Below the pieces are notes generated by a model. It was not told the origin of the DNA and searched no databases. It saw only the letters and a program-made list of their open reading frames with translations. A stretch of 64,000 nucleotides of DNA. It comes from JAOAGA01 sp964540515 (lineage in GTDB: Bacteria; CALINM01). The DNA is taken from the NCBI GenBank assembly GCA_964540515.1, contig CAZIMS010000006.1, positions 87,335-151,334 of the forward strand. Direction: 5' to 3'. Shown piece after piece: positions 33,765 through 43,894 of this stretch. The position numbers and the translations under genes are program-made. Each line of letters begins with the position of its first letter. Position 1 is the first letter of the stretch.

Positions 33765-34144
33765 AAAGGATTCTGAAGGTTTTAGCTATTTTTGTTTTTA
33801 TACTTTCAGCAGTCTATATCAGGGTGCTTGTTTATCAGGTAAATGAGTTCAAAAAGGCTGAAAGGGCTTTTAACGAGAAAAACTACAAAGAAGCAATCTC
33901 ATATTATGATACCACCCTCCATATGTATACACCCTTTAGTCCCTATATTGAAAAATCTATAAATAGGTTGATTGAGATAGCAACACATTTTGAGAAAGAA
34001 AGCAACTACAGTTGGGCACTTAATAGCTATGAAAACTTAAGAAGTGCCCTTTATGCAAGCCAAAGTTTTTATACCCCCTATAAAGAAATTATCGACCTCT
34101 GCGATAAGAAAATTGCAGAGCTATTACCAAAAATACCACAGTGA
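33758..34144 (+). CDS. Membrane-anchored TPR-like protein
   Basis: A 128-residue protein with an N-terminal transmembrane helix (about residues 5-27). It continues with TPR-like helices, in which KKAERAFNEKNYKEAISYYD is one repeat and SNYSWALNSYENL another. The start has AAGGA just upstream, and the stop overlaps the next start codon (GTGA). Small anchored TPR proteins of this kind occur in other anaerobes, but I know of no assigned function. Confidence 0.75.
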   Translation: MVKRILKVLAIFVFILSAVYIRVLVYQVNEFKKAERAFNEKNYKEAISYYDTTLHMYTPFSPYIEKSINRLIEIATHFEKESNYSWALNSYENLRSALYASQSFYTPYKEIIDLCDKKIAELLPKIPQ

Positions 34145-35742
34145 ATGTAGAACCTTTTTCCTTTATATCTTTTGGTGGCATAGGAGAAACCGGCTTTAAC
34201 TCATATCTTTTCAACATAAAAGGCAATAAATTCCTCGTAGATTTTGGAATAGCCATGCCAACACCTTTTATGCCTTCTACTTCAACTATTGTTCCAGATG
34301 TGAGGGCTATGGCAGAGTTTTTTAAAGATGTTAAGGCTATAATTTTTACCCATGGACACGAAGACCATATTGGTTCCTATCATTACTTTAGAGATTTTTT
34401 TAAAGCCCCTGTAATTGCTTCTTCTTTAACGTTAGAACTAATAAACATGAAATTAAAAGAGCTTGGCAAAGAACAAGTTAATGATTACATCTTAATTAAA
34501 AGAAATAATTCTCAAATAAGATTAGGCGAGTTAGAGTTTTGTTTTTTCAAAACAAAGCATAGTATACCCCAGAGTTATGGTTTATATTTCAAAACGCCTT
34601 TTGGATATGTAGTTTTTACATCGGACTTTAAAGAGATAGAGGGCCTTAAAAAAATTCCCCCCAACCCCTTTATTCTCTTTTTTGATGCCACAAATAGTGA
34701 GATAAAAGAAAATAAAGAAGAAGCTGAAGTAAACAAAAATATAGAAAGACTATTTAAGGAAACCAAAGGCGCAATAATAGTCTCTACCTTCTCTACCAAT
34801 CTAGAAAGAATAGATAAGATTATCAATCTTTCTAAGAAATATAAAAGGAAAATCTTTGTATCAGGAAAAAATATTGAAAAATCTATTCAAATAGGCAAAA
34901 AATTAAAAATATTTGAAGATTTCTCGACAGAAGACTTCGTCAGAATAAATAAATTTAAAAGAGAAGAGATTTTAGTCTTAACAACAGGAACACAAGGCGA
35001 AAGGTACTCTTCCCTTAACTTTATCTCTATGGGCAACTTTAAAGGTTTCAAAATTAAAGAAGGTGATACGGTAATAATTAGCTCAAGCATTATCCCAAGA
35101 AACGAGATCTATATCTACGATATGATAAATAGACTTTCTGAAAAAGGTGCAATGGTTTACTATGCCAAGACAGATGATATCCATACCTCTGGACACGCCT
35201 CCCTAAAGGAGCTTTCTAAGATTTTGGGACATTTTGACCCAAATTACATTGTCCCAATACACGGTGAACACAGGCAACTTAATATGGCAAGAAAGTTTAT
35301 TCTTAGCAAGAAGCAAAAAGAGGCAGCAATCTTAAAACCGAACCCTGGAGATGAGTTTATCTTTAAAGGTCAAGGTGATCTTACTGTAAAAAAACATGTA
35401 ATAAAAAAACTTTATATAGATGAGGATAGCAATGAGTTCATATCAATGGACCTTATAAAGCAGAGAAAAAAACTTTCAGAAAGTGGTATAATTGTCATCA
35501 ATATAAAAGAAGAGGTTGATTTTTTGAGTTTTGGATTTCTTGAAAGAGACTCAAATTTTTTTGAGCTCCTAAAAAGCTTTATACTCTTAAAGCTTAAGAG
35601 TTATAAATCACAATATCTGGAAAAGGAAGTTATTCCTGAGATATTAGAGAAAGATATAAAGAGCTTTATCAAGAAAAAACTTAATAAAAAACCCTATATT
35701 GTGTTAAATATCTTGGAGGATCGATGCTTCTTGAATCAATAA
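34141..35742 (+). CDS. rnj: Ribonuclease J-like beta-CASP metallo-beta-lactamase
   Basis: A 533-residue zinc-dependent nuclease of the beta-CASP group. The metal motif HGHEDH is at residues 71-76, and the beta-CASP motifs appear as TGTQGE, the SGHAS histidine and PIHGE. Length and order match RNase J, an RNA 5'-3' exo/endonuclease. The start is GTG, overlapping the TGA of the upstream gene, so translation is likely coupled. It overlaps uppP by 19 bases. Confidence 0.88.
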   Translation: MNVEPFSFISFGGIGETGFNSYLFNIKGNKFLVDFGIAMPTPFMPSTSTIVPDVRAMAEFFKDVKAIIFTHGHEDHIGSYHYFRDFFKAPVIASSLTLELINMKLKELGKEQVNDYILIKRNNSQIRLGELEFCFFKTKHSIPQSYGLYFKTPFGYVVFTSDFKEIEGLKKIPPNPFILFFDATNSEIKENKEEAEVNKNIERLFKETKGAIIVSTFSTNLERIDKIINLSKKYKRKIFVSGKNIEKSIQIGKKLKIFEDFSTEDFVRINKFKREEILVLTTGTQGERYSSLNFISMGNFKGFKIKEGDTVIISSSIIPRNEIYIYDMINRLSEKGAMVYYAKTDDIHTSGHASLKELSKILGHFDPNYIVPIHGEHRQLNMARKFILSKKQKEAAILKPNPGDEFIFKGQGDLTVKKHVIKKLYIDEDSNEFISMDLIKQRKKLSESGIIVINIKEEVDFLSFGFLERDSNFFELLKSFILLKLKSYKSQYLEKEVIPEILEKDIKSFIKKKLNKKPYIVLNILEDRCFLNQ

Positions 35743-36500
35743 TTCTTGGTGCTGTCCAGGGTCTAACAGAATTTTTACCTATCAGTAGCTCTGCCCATCT
35801 TGTTTTAGTCCCATATTTTTTCAATTTCAAAAGCTCAATCTTGAGTTCTACTATGTTTGACGCCATCTTGCATGGTGGATCTCTTCTTGCAATTATCTTA
35901 TTCTTCTGGAAAGACATAGTAAAACTGAAAGATAATAAGCCCCTAATAACTATGATTATTATCTCTTGTGTCCCTACTTTCCTTCTTGCCTTACTTATTG
36001 AGCCTATTAAAGACATATATTTAAGGAATGTATCAATTATCGGGGCAAATCTTATAATCTTCAGCCTTTATATTTTAATTGCTGAAAAAAAAAACAAAGA
36101 GCTATTAACCATTGGTAGCCTTAAGCTCCATCATTTTTTAATACTGGGCTTTATGCAATCTTTTGCACTAATACCAGGCACAAGCAGATCTGGTGTTACC
36201 ATAGCTACGGCTTATTTATTAAATATTAAAAAAGACGAGTCTTTATCAGTATCATTTTTAATGGGGATACCAGTAATAGGAGCTGCCTTTCTGTATGAGT
36301 TTAAAAAAGCGCTAATGGCAAATCAGAGCGAGATGATACCAATGGAGATAATTACTATCGGTATGTTAAGCTCCTTAATATTTGGGATAATTGCTCTTTT
36401 TTTACTCGCTAAGATTGTAAAAAAATATAAAATTTCCTACTTTGCTTACTATAGATTTTTTATCGCCTTACTGATATTCTATGAATTATGGATAAACTAA
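35724..36500 (+). CDS. uppP: Undecaprenyl-diphosphatase
   Basis: A 258-residue polytopic membrane enzyme that recycles undecaprenyl pyrophosphate in cell-wall synthesis. The catalytic motifs are EFLPISSSAHL (about residues 16-26) and PGTSRSGVTI in the second half. The start has TTGGAGGAT just upstream, inside the 3' end of RNase J (19-base overlap). Its 3' end overlaps ftsK by 13 bases, so the genes are tightly packed. Confidence 0.95.
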   Translation: MLLESIILGAVQGLTEFLPISSSAHLVLVPYFFNFKSSILSSTMFDAILHGGSLLAIILFFWKDIVKLKDNKPLITMIIISCVPTFLLALLIEPIKDIYLRNVSIIGANLIIFSLYILIAEKKNKELLTIGSLKLHHFLILGFMQSFALIPGTSRSGVTIATAYLLNIKKDESLSVSFLMGIPVIGAAFLYEFKKALMANQSEMIPMEIITIGMLSSLIFGIIALFLLAKIVKKYKISYFAYYRFFIALLIFYELWIN

Positions 36501-38629
36501 ACAAAAAAGAGTTAGATGCAGAAAAAGAGAGGCCCCTTAAAAGAGAAATAGGTCTAATCATTATTATAGCCATCACTGGCTTTTTTTATCTTACTATTCT
36601 TACTTTTTCACCCAATGACCCTTCTTTTTTCACAAAAGATATCTTTTCTGATGAGATAAAAAACTTCTTTGGTAAATTTGGTTCCTACATTGCTTCAATA
36701 TTAATACAGTTCTTAGGGTGGTCTTCCCTTTATATCCCCCTTTACTTAACAGCAATAATATTTTATTCAAAGTTTTTGAGAGATTTTAGCTTAAATTTAG
36801 CAAGATTTTTTTTCTTTATAGTCTCGCTTTTTTCTTTATCAGGCTTTCTTTCCTCAATCTCTCCGGAGTCAAATGTTTTCGGTTTGAGAATACCTGCAGG
36901 GGGCTTCATTGGTCATGTAATTGGATCATCTTTTAGTAAATATCTTAATGTTACAGGCGGGGTTTTTACACTTGTTATTATATTTATGGTCTTTACTATC
37001 CTATCTTTAGAGAAAAACATTTTCAAAAAAATTTTTCTTTTCCTTCTTAATCTATTCAAGGGTATTTTTGCCGTTAAAATGTGGAAAGAGCGTTCAAAAA
37101 AACCTGAAGTTAGGACTCCCAATCTAACCAAAGCCTCTAAAAATTTAGACGATAAAAAGGAAGAAAAGACTGAAGAGCAAGAGCTAACCCTTAATTTATC
37201 TACCGACATCTCTAAATATGACCTACCTCCCATCTCCATTTTAAACATCAATAAAGAGAAATATTTCGGGCCATCGGAGGCAGAGATAAAGGAAAATATT
37301 GGACTCATAGAAGATTGTTTGAGATACTTCGATGTGAGAGGTAAGATATCAGAGGTCCACCCTGGACCATTAATTACAATGTATGAGTTTATACCCGAAC
37401 CAGGCACAAAGATAAACAAGATTGTTGCTTTAGAAAACGAGTTGTCAATGGCATTAAAGGCAATATCCTTAAGAATAATAGCACCAATTCCCGGTAAATC
37501 TTCGATAGGTATAGAGCTATCCAATAAAAAGATGGCAACTGTTTATATTAGAGAGATAATTGGTTCAGAAGAATTTGCTAATAAATATCTAAAGATACCT
37601 CTCTGTATTGGTAAAGACACCACAGGTAACCCCTTTGTTGCCGACTTAACTAAGATGCCACATTTATTAATAGCAGGCTCTACTGGGTCTGGTAAAAGTG
37701 TTTGCATTAACGCAATGATATTAAGCATACTTTTTAAACTAAAACCTGACGAAGCAAAGTTTATTATGATAGACCCAAAAATGTTAGAGCTATCTCTCTA
37801 TCAGGATATACCACACCTTGCCTATCCTGTCGTAACTAACCCAGAAGAGGCTTCAAAGGTACTAAAATGGGCAATCAGAGAGATGGACCAAAGATATGAA
37901 CTAATGGCAAACAGTGCAGTTAGAAATATTGAACAATACAACGCAAAGATTGAAGAGAGGTCTAAGAGGACTCTTTTTTCAAATAATGAAGAAGAGAAGA
38001 AAAAATTGCCCTATATAATTATAATTATTGATGAGCTTGCTGATCTAATGATGGTATCTGCCAAGGAGGTTGAAAATTACATAACAAGGCTTGCCCAAAA
38101 GGCAAGGGCATCTGGTATTCATCTTATAGTGGCAACACAAAGGCCTTCTGTAGATGTTATAACAGGTCTTATTAAGGCAAATTTTCCAGCAAGAATAGCC
38201 TTTAAGGTAGCCAGCAAGGTTGATTCAAGGACTATCCTTGATGTAAATGGTTCTGAGAGTCTATTAGGGCAGGGAGATATGTTATTTCTTAAACCAGGAA
38301 CAAGTCAGCTAATTAGATTACACGGTGCTCTAGTTACAGAAAATGAGATAATCCAAACAGTCCATTTCTGGAAATCACAATCAAAACCAGAATTTATTGA
38401 ATTACCCGCAGAGGTCGAAGAAACACAGGGAGAAGATGAACTCTTTGACGATGAAAAATATGAGGAAGCTGTTAAAATTGTAATAGAGACCAAACAGGCA
38501 TCTATCTCTCATCTTCAAAGGAGGATGAGAATTGGATATAATAGAGCTGCGAGGATGATAGAAAGGATGGAGAGAGAAGGGATTGTAAGCCCACCAGATG
38601 GAGCTAAGGGTAGAGAGGTATTGAGATAA
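36488..38629 (+). CDS. ftsK: FtsK/SpoIIIE DNA translocase
   Basis: A 713-residue division-coupled DNA translocase. There are about four transmembrane helices in the N-terminal 180 residues, then a short linker and the RecA-like motor with Walker A GSTGSGKS (about 398-405) and the LPYIIIIIDELADLM Walker B region. The C-terminal gamma winged helix (about 650-713) has ASISHLQRRMRIGYNRAARMIE. The linker is short, as in the compact FtsK/SpoIIIE form. It follows uppP with a 13-base overlap. Confidence 0.95.
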   Translation: MDKLNKKELDAEKERPLKREIGLIIIIAITGFFYLTILTFSPNDPSFFTKDIFSDEIKNFFGKFGSYIASILIQFLGWSSLYIPLYLTAIIFYSKFLRDFSLNLARFFFFIVSLFSLSGFLSSISPESNVFGLRIPAGGFIGHVIGSSFSKYLNVTGGVFTLVIIFMVFTILSLEKNIFKKIFLFLLNLFKGIFAVKMWKERSKKPEVRTPNLTKASKNLDDKKEEKTEEQELTLNLSTDISKYDLPPISILNINKEKYFGPSEAEIKENIGLIEDCLRYFDVRGKISEVHPGPLITMYEFIPEPGTKINKIVALENELSMALKAISLRIIAPIPGKSSIGIELSNKKMATVYIREIIGSEEFANKYLKIPLCIGKDTTGNPFVADLTKMPHLLIAGSTGSGKSVCINAMILSILFKLKPDEAKFIMIDPKMLELSLYQDIPHLAYPVVTNPEEASKVLKWAIREMDQRYELMANSAVRNIEQYNAKIEERSKRTLFSNNEEEKKKLPYIIIIIDELADLMMVSAKEVENYITRLAQKARASGIHLIVATQRPSVDVITGLIKANFPARIAFKVASKVDSRTILDVNGSESLLGQGDMLFLKPGTSQLIRLHGALVTENEIIQTVHFWKSQSKPEFIELPAEVEETQGEDELFDDEKYEEAVKIVIETKQASISHLQRRMRIGYNRAARMIERMEREGIVSPPDGAKGREVLR

Positions 38630-38718
38630 ATAATAGGTTATTATAACAACTGTAATAAACTAAAGAGGCAGAGAATGTTTTTTTAAAAATTATAAAATAG
38701 TTTTGAAAGGAGATTTTT

Positions 38719-39435
38719 ATGAAAAAATTTTTATTCTTTTGTCTATTTTTACTATATTTTGCTAATAGTGGTATATGCCAACAACCACAGCAAAAGATAT
38801 CTATTAACTCGGTGATAGACGGTATCCAAAAGTTTTACGATATAGCCTACGGTATTGAGGCTACATTTGTACAGGAAGCAACAATAAAAAGTGTAAACAG
38901 GGTACAGACCTCAAGAGGAAAGGTCTACTTCAAAAAACCTGGAAAAATGGCATGGATTTATGAAGAACCTACAAGGCAAAGGATTATATCTGACGGTCTT
39001 ACCTTATGGATGTATCTACCCGAGAATAACCAGGTAATTAAAAATCGAACTAACCAAGCCTTTATGACTGATACACCTCAAAATTTTCTTTCAGGCTTAG
39101 GTAATATAAAAAAAGATTTCACTGTAAATTTTGTCCCTCCTATATTTGATACCGAAAAAAATGTGTTGCTTGAATTTATACCAAGAAACCCTCAACAGAG
39201 CTTTACAAAAATATTTGCCACAGCAAAGCCCATCTTTTACCAGGGCCAACACCTATATCAGATAATTCAAACCACTATCTACGACAAATTTGGTAATCTA
39301 AACAAGATAAGCTTTTATAATTTAAACGTCTACGATAAAGACCAAGCCTTTGCTATTAGTGATAATCATTTTGAGTTTATCCCACCAGCTGGGGTAAAAA
39401 TTATAGAACCTCCTGCAGCATTACGGGCTCAATAA
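38719..39435 (+). CDS. lolA: Outer membrane lipoprotein carrier LolA
   Basis: A 238-residue periplasmic chaperone that ferries lipoproteins to the outer membrane. The signal peptide is about 1-20 (ends GICQQ). The LolA fold is shown by FVQEATIKSVNR, SRGKVYFKKPGKMAWIYEEP and ISDGLTLWMYLPENNQV. The presence of LolA supports a Gram-negative cell with an outer membrane. An AAAGGAG ribosome site precedes it. It lies 89 bases after ftsK, an arrangement seen in several bacteria. Confidence 0.93.
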   Translation: MKKFLFFCLFLLYFANSGICQQPQQKISINSVIDGIQKFYDIAYGIEATFVQEATIKSVNRVQTSRGKVYFKKPGKMAWIYEEPTRQRIISDGLTLWMYLPENNQVIKNRTNQAFMTDTPQNFLSGLGNIKKDFTVNFVPPIFDTEKNVLLEFIPRNPQQSFTKIFATAKPIFYQGQHLYQIIQTTIYDKFGNLNKISFYNLNVYDKDQAFAISDNHFEFIPPAGVKIIEPPAALRAQ

Positions 39436-39496
39436 TAAAGCTGCAAAGAAAAAAGGCTTATTAATTTTTGACTAACTTAATTATGAAGGAATCTCT

Positions 39497-40786
39497 ATGA
39501 ATTTCTATCTCATTAGTCTTGGTTGTGCCAAGAATTTAGTTGACAGCGAGAAACTCTCTATAGAACTCGAAAAAAATGGGTACTGCTTAGTAGAGGACCT
39601 AAAAAAATCTGATTTTATTCTGATAAATACCTGTGGATTTATAGAGGCTGCTAAGGAAGAATCTATAGAAACCATTCTGTCTATTATTTCAGATAAACCC
39701 AAAAAGACTAAAGTTATCGTTTTTGGTTGTCTAATTCAAAGATACAAAAAATCTCTTGAAACTATGATTCCTCAGATAGATGCGCTCTTTGAAATAATGC
39801 CTTACGAAAAACTGGCTGAAGAAATTACCAAGATCTGCCCTGTAAAAAAGATAAAAAAAGAAGAAGGGAAAAAAATACTTTTCACCCCACCAAGCTACAC
39901 CTATGTCAAGATAGCCGAAGGATGTAGAAACTATTGTTCCTATTGTGCAATACCTTTAATAAGAGGCCCCCTTAAAAGTTTTCCTATGGAAATAGTTGTA
40001 AGAGAGATAATAGATCGATTAAACAGTGGCTATAAAGAGATTAACCTAATTGCTCAGGATATAACATCCTATGGGGTTGATATATACCAAAAACCCTCCC
40101 TTACAAAATTAATAGAAGAGATCCTAAAGATTAATAAGGATTTCTGGTTGAGACTTTTATATCTCTATCCCACAAGGATAGATAGGGATTTAATAGAGCT
40201 TATAAAATCCGATGAACGTATAGTGAGATACTTGGACATCCCCATTCAACATGTAAGTAAAAGAATTCTTAATCTAATGAATAGGGATTACGAAAAAAAA
40301 GATATCATTAAAATCATAGATAATTTAAGAAATACCATTGAAGGTATAACAATTAGAAGCTCTTTTATTGTTGGTTTTCCCACAGAGGAAGAAGAAGATT
40401 TCGAGGAACTTTTAAGTTTTATAGCAGAGAAAGAGCTCGACCATATAGGTGTTTTCGACTACTCATCAGAAGAAGGCACCTCTGCCTATAAGTTAAAACC
40501 AGTGGTAAAAAAGGCTGTCAGGGTAAAAAGAAAAAAGATCCTTCTACAAAGGCAAAAAAAGATAGAAATTAATAAAAACAAAGAGAAAAAAGAAAAGATA
40601 TATAGATGCATAATCGATAAACCCTGTGATGAGTTAGGAGCTTTATACGAAGGCAGAATCTACTCCCAAGCACCAGAGGTAGATGGGGTAACATATGTAA
40701 CAAATTATGACAAAGGGAAGGGGCTCTTTGTTGACGTAAAAATTAAAAAAGCCATTGGCTATGACTTAGTTGCTGAATGTCTTTAA
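39497..40786 (+). CDS. rimO: Ribosomal protein S12 methylthiotransferase RimO
   Basis: A 429-residue radical SAM methylthiotransferase that modifies an Asp of ribosomal protein S12. The UPF0004 domain opens with SLGCAKNLVDSE, holding one of the three Cys of the second Fe-S cluster. The radical SAM CxxxCxxC is C143, C147, C150 and a C-terminal TRAM domain (about 362-429) follows. The NLVDSE form points to RimO rather than MiaB. The 3' end overlaps the convergent ABC gene by 4 bases. Confidence 0.93.
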   Translation: MNFYLISLGCAKNLVDSEKLSIELEKNGYCLVEDLKKSDFILINTCGFIEAAKEESIETILSIISDKPKKTKVIVFGCLIQRYKKSLETMIPQIDALFEIMPYEKLAEEITKICPVKKIKKEEGKKILFTPPSYTYVKIAEGCRNYCSYCAIPLIRGPLKSFPMEIVVREIIDRLNSGYKEINLIAQDITSYGVDIYQKPSLTKLIEEILKINKDFWLRLLYLYPTRIDRDLIELIKSDERIVRYLDIPIQHVSKRILNLMNRDYEKKDIIKIIDNLRNTIEGITIRSSFIVGFPTEEEEDFEELLSFIAEKELDHIGVFDYSSEEGTSAYKLKPVVKKAVRVKRKKILLQRQKKIEINKNKEKKEKIYRCIIDKPCDELGALYEGRIYSQAPEVDGVTYVTNYDKGKGLFVDVKIKKAIGYDLVAECL

Positions 40787-42063
40787 GTTTGTACATCTTC
40801 AATATAAAGCTCTCCTGTATCATAATCATAGGCAAAGAGCTCTGCATATCTGCCCCAATCAATAGCAATCTCAAGCTGATTCCATGCCTCATCTTTTGTA
40901 AAGTGGTTTTCGAGAATCTCAATAAAGAAATCTTCGCTCATTCTTTTTTTCTCAGTAGTAGTTAGAACCTGATGTATTTGTTTAATTAGTTGAATATTTT
41001 TAAGAGCCATCTCTCTGAAAATAACTTTCTTCTCAAGGACATCGGATCGGGAAAATCTTTTTCCTTCTTCTGTCAGTTTCATCTCTCCTTCTTTTACCTC
41101 GGCAAATCCCAAAAAGACTGTTGCTTCAATCAATGGGAAAACATCATCTACCTCCAACCCAAGGTCAGAAGTAAGTTCTGATATATCTATCGCCTCTTCC
41201 TTTGAGTGAGCAAGCTCTACAAGACCTGCTATTGCACCTACTTTTGCATGAGGTAAAAACTGATACCTTTCCTTTCTAAGCATAAAAGGCACATCTTTTT
41301 TTGGTTGGGTCAGAACTGTGTAAATATCATCAACTAAAAATTTAAACTCCTTAGAGTTTTTTTTCCTGATTCGGGGAATATTAATGTGTATCTCTGCCCT
41401 AATAGTTGCAGGATTATGACTTAGGATTATTGCTCTGTCAGACAAAAAGACGGCTTCTTCTATATTATGGGTTACGAAGATAACAGACTTAATTGGTAGC
41501 TTCCCTTCAATCCATAGCCTTGAAAGCTCACTCCTTAAATTATCTGCTGTAAGTATATCGAGGGCAGAAAAAGGTTCATCCATAAAAAGTATATCGGGCT
41601 CTACCGCTAAAGCTCTTGCTATGCCAACTCTTTGCTTCATTCCACCAGAGAGCTCTCTTGGATAAGCATCTTCAAAGCCATCCAATCCAACAAGATCAAT
41701 TACTTTAATAGCCTTTTCCCTTGCTTCCGCTCCAATAACTCCCAATGCTTTTAAACCAACCTCAACGTTTTCTAATACAGTAAGCCAAGGAAAAAGCGCA
41801 AAGTTCTGAAAAACCATACTAATTCTTGGATTATTATCGGAAGAGTTTTTCTTGTAATACATAATCTCTCCCGATGTTGGCTCTATAAGTCCAGCTAATA
41901 TTCTTAATAAGGTTGATTTCCCTGCTCCTGATGGGCCAAGAAGGGCCAAGAAATCTCCCTCCTTGACGACAAGGTTTATGTCCTCCAAAACGGTTAAGAA
42001 GCTACCCTTTCTCATTGGGTAGGCTTTTGATAAATTTTTTACTTCTAATATCTTATCTTTCAT
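40783..42063 (-). CDS. NitT/TauT-type ABC transporter ATPase with C-terminal AAA-associated domain
   Basis: A 426-residue protein. An ABC ATPase of the nitrate/sulfonate type (Walker A GPSGAGKST, signature LSGGMKQRVGIARAL, Walker B ILFMDEPFSALD) fills about the first 250 residues. A C-terminal AAA-associated domain (about 280-420) follows, of the type pfam09821. Its start overlaps the permease stop by 4 bases, so the two are coupled. No substrate-binding protein is next to them. The substrate is unknown; nitrate, sulfonate, taurine or a cofactor precursor are the usual ones for the family. Confidence 0.88.
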   Translation of the reverse strand: MKDKILEVKNLSKAYPMRKGSFLTVLEDINLVVKEGDFLALLGPSGAGKSTLLRILAGLIEPTSGEIMYYKKNSSDNNPRISMVFQNFALFPWLTVLENVEVGLKALGVIGAEAREKAIKVIDLVGLDGFEDAYPRELSGGMKQRVGIARALAVEPDILFMDEPFSALDILTADNLRSELSRLWIEGKLPIKSVIFVTHNIEEAVFLSDRAIILSHNPATIRAEIHINIPRIRKKNSKEFKFLVDDIYTVLTQPKKDVPFMLRKERYQFLPHAKVGAIAGLVELAHSKEEAIDISELTSDLGLEVDDVFPLIEATVFLGFAEVKEGEMKLTEEGKRFSRSDVLEKKVIFREMALKNIQLIKQIHQVLTTTEKKRMSEDFFIEILENHFTKDEAWNQLEIAIDWGRYAELFAYDYDTGELYIEDVQT

Positions 42064-43781
42064 TGATCTAACCTAAACTTTTCTTCTGCCATTGTAAAAA
42101 GTCTTTTCCAAAGTAAACGGTTAAGAGTTACTACTATTATAGACATTAAAATCGTACTAGCAACAAGAATTGTGTAATTACCTGAAGCACTTGACTCACT
42201 AATAAGACTTCCAAGCCCCATGGTCTTTTGAACCTCTCCGCCAAAAACTACGTACTCAGAAACAATAGAGGCATTCCAGGCTCCACCTGTTGCTGTTATT
42301 AGTCCTGTTACTAAATAAGGGAAAATGGCTGGAAGGATTAATATCTTCCACTTTCGCCATCCTGTTATATTGTATAGCTCCGCTGTATCCTTTAAATCCT
42401 GTGGGATAGCAGATGCACCAGCAATCACATTAAATAAAATATACCACTGTGTTCCCAATAACATAAGAAATATTGAACCTAACCCCAGTCCGCCACCAAT
42501 TTTAATAAGAAAATATATGATTATAGGAAATAAAGCTGTTGCAGGCACTGATGCAGCAATCTGAATAACTGGCTGAAGTACCTTTGCAACCTTTGGTTTC
42601 ATGCCAATAACAACACCTAAAGGGATAGTCCAAAGGGAAGCAATAATTATGGCAGAAGTAGTTCTAAGGAAAGATAAGAAGCTCGCCTTTAATAGAAAGA
42701 CCATATCTTCAGTCTTTATATCACTAAGTAACTTAAAGAAGAAATAGGCACCCTTGACCAAAAAATAAATTAGGAGCAACAACAACGGCGCTAAGATGAT
42801 GTAATTTATTATTTCTCTATTCTTTTTTACATTAATCTTTTCTCTTTTTGCTAACAAAAGATTAATCTTATCGGCAAGATAATCTAATCTTTCTGTCAAC
42901 CTCTCCATAATCTTAGAGGACCTAAAGATATCTAGAACCAGTGATTCTTTTTCTTCCTCTGAGACCACTGTGTCTATACGAAACTTTTGAGACCATGCCA
43001 CGAGTGGCTTCCAGATTAACAAGTCAAGTAGCACAATTATTATTATCATCACAGAAAGACCCACCAATACCCTCTCTATATCACCGTTATTAGCCGAGAG
43101 TTGGATAAAGGAGCCTATGCCTGGTAGGCGAAAATCTTTACCTTTAACAATAAACATTTCACAAGCCATAAGAAAAAACCATCCACCTGCTACAGACATC
43201 ATGCTATTCCATACAAGCCCTATAGAACTTGATGGTAGATCAACCTTTAAGAATTTATAAAATTTAGAAAATCTATTTATCTTTGCAACCTCTTCAATTT
43301 CACGTGGGATGGTTGATATAGAGTTATAATAACTGAAAGCCATATTCCAAACCTGCCCAGTGAAAATAAGTATTATTGATGCTAACTCCACACCTATTCT
43401 TTTATCTGGAAAAAGAGAGATCATTGCCAATAAAACACCTGGAAGAAAAGAAAGAACTGGGATAGATTGTAAGATATCAAGAAGGGATATCAATACTGCC
43501 TGAGCAATCTTATTTTTTCTCGCCAAGTATCCATATCCTATTGAAAAAATTAGGGAAAACACATAGGCTATAAAAATTCTCGAGATAGATTGAAGTATGT
43601 ACAAAGGCAAGTATTTGTATTCTAAACTTATCTCTGCTACACTGCTTAAATCTCCCTTCCATTGACTTCCTAAAAAAAATAGAAGTCCAATAAATGCCAT
43701 TAAGAAAACTGCCACAATGATATCAGGTAAGCGAAAACCAATAATTGTAGGAAAACTTATCTGGATTTTCATAGCATACAA
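42060..43781 (-). CDS. Double-length NitT/TauT-type ABC permease
   Basis: A 573-residue membrane protein of about twice the usual permease length. Both halves look like BPD-type permeases, with about six helices each. The first half carries an EAA-like loop around residue 160 (REIEEVAKINRFSKFYKFLKVDLP) and the second half another near residue 465 (QDLKDTAELYNITGWRKWKILILP). Between them lies a hydrophilic stretch (about 270-325). A fused double permease can form the whole channel alone. It is the first gene of the pair, with the ATPase directly after. Confidence 0.9.
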   Translation of the reverse strand: MYAMKIQISFPTIIGFRLPDIIVAVFLMAFIGLLFFLGSQWKGDLSSVAEISLEYKYLPLYILQSISRIFIAYVFSLIFSIGYGYLARKNKIAQAVLISLLDILQSIPVLSFLPGVLLAMISLFPDKRIGVELASIILIFTGQVWNMAFSYYNSISTIPREIEEVAKINRFSKFYKFLKVDLPSSSIGLVWNSMMSVAGGWFFLMACEMFIVKGKDFRLPGIGSFIQLSANNGDIERVLVGLSVMIIIIVLLDLLIWKPLVAWSQKFRIDTVVSEEEKESLVLDIFRSSKIMERLTERLDYLADKINLLLAKREKINVKKNREIINYIILAPLLLLLIYFLVKGAYFFFKLLSDIKTEDMVFLLKASFLSFLRTTSAIIIASLWTIPLGVVIGMKPKVAKVLQPVIQIAASVPATALFPIIIYFLIKIGGGLGLGSIFLMLLGTQWYILFNVIAGASAIPQDLKDTAELYNITGWRKWKILILPAIFPYLVTGLITATGGAWNASIVSEYVVFGGEVQKTMGLGSLISESSASGNYTILVASTILMSIIVVTLNRLLWKRLFTMAEEKFRLDQ

Positions 43782-43894
43782 ATTATAACTTAAAATAACC
43801 TTTTAAAAAACTGCAAAAACACCCCACGGAATTTAGGGAAAATATAGTAAAAAACTTTTTGAAGTGATAATTTAACTTTTAAGTAAAAAGTCTT

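Noticed and set aside
36913..37524. 203-codon minus-strand open frame in ftsK
   Set aside because: It lies inside the conserved translocase on the other strand; the sense frame carries the motifs.
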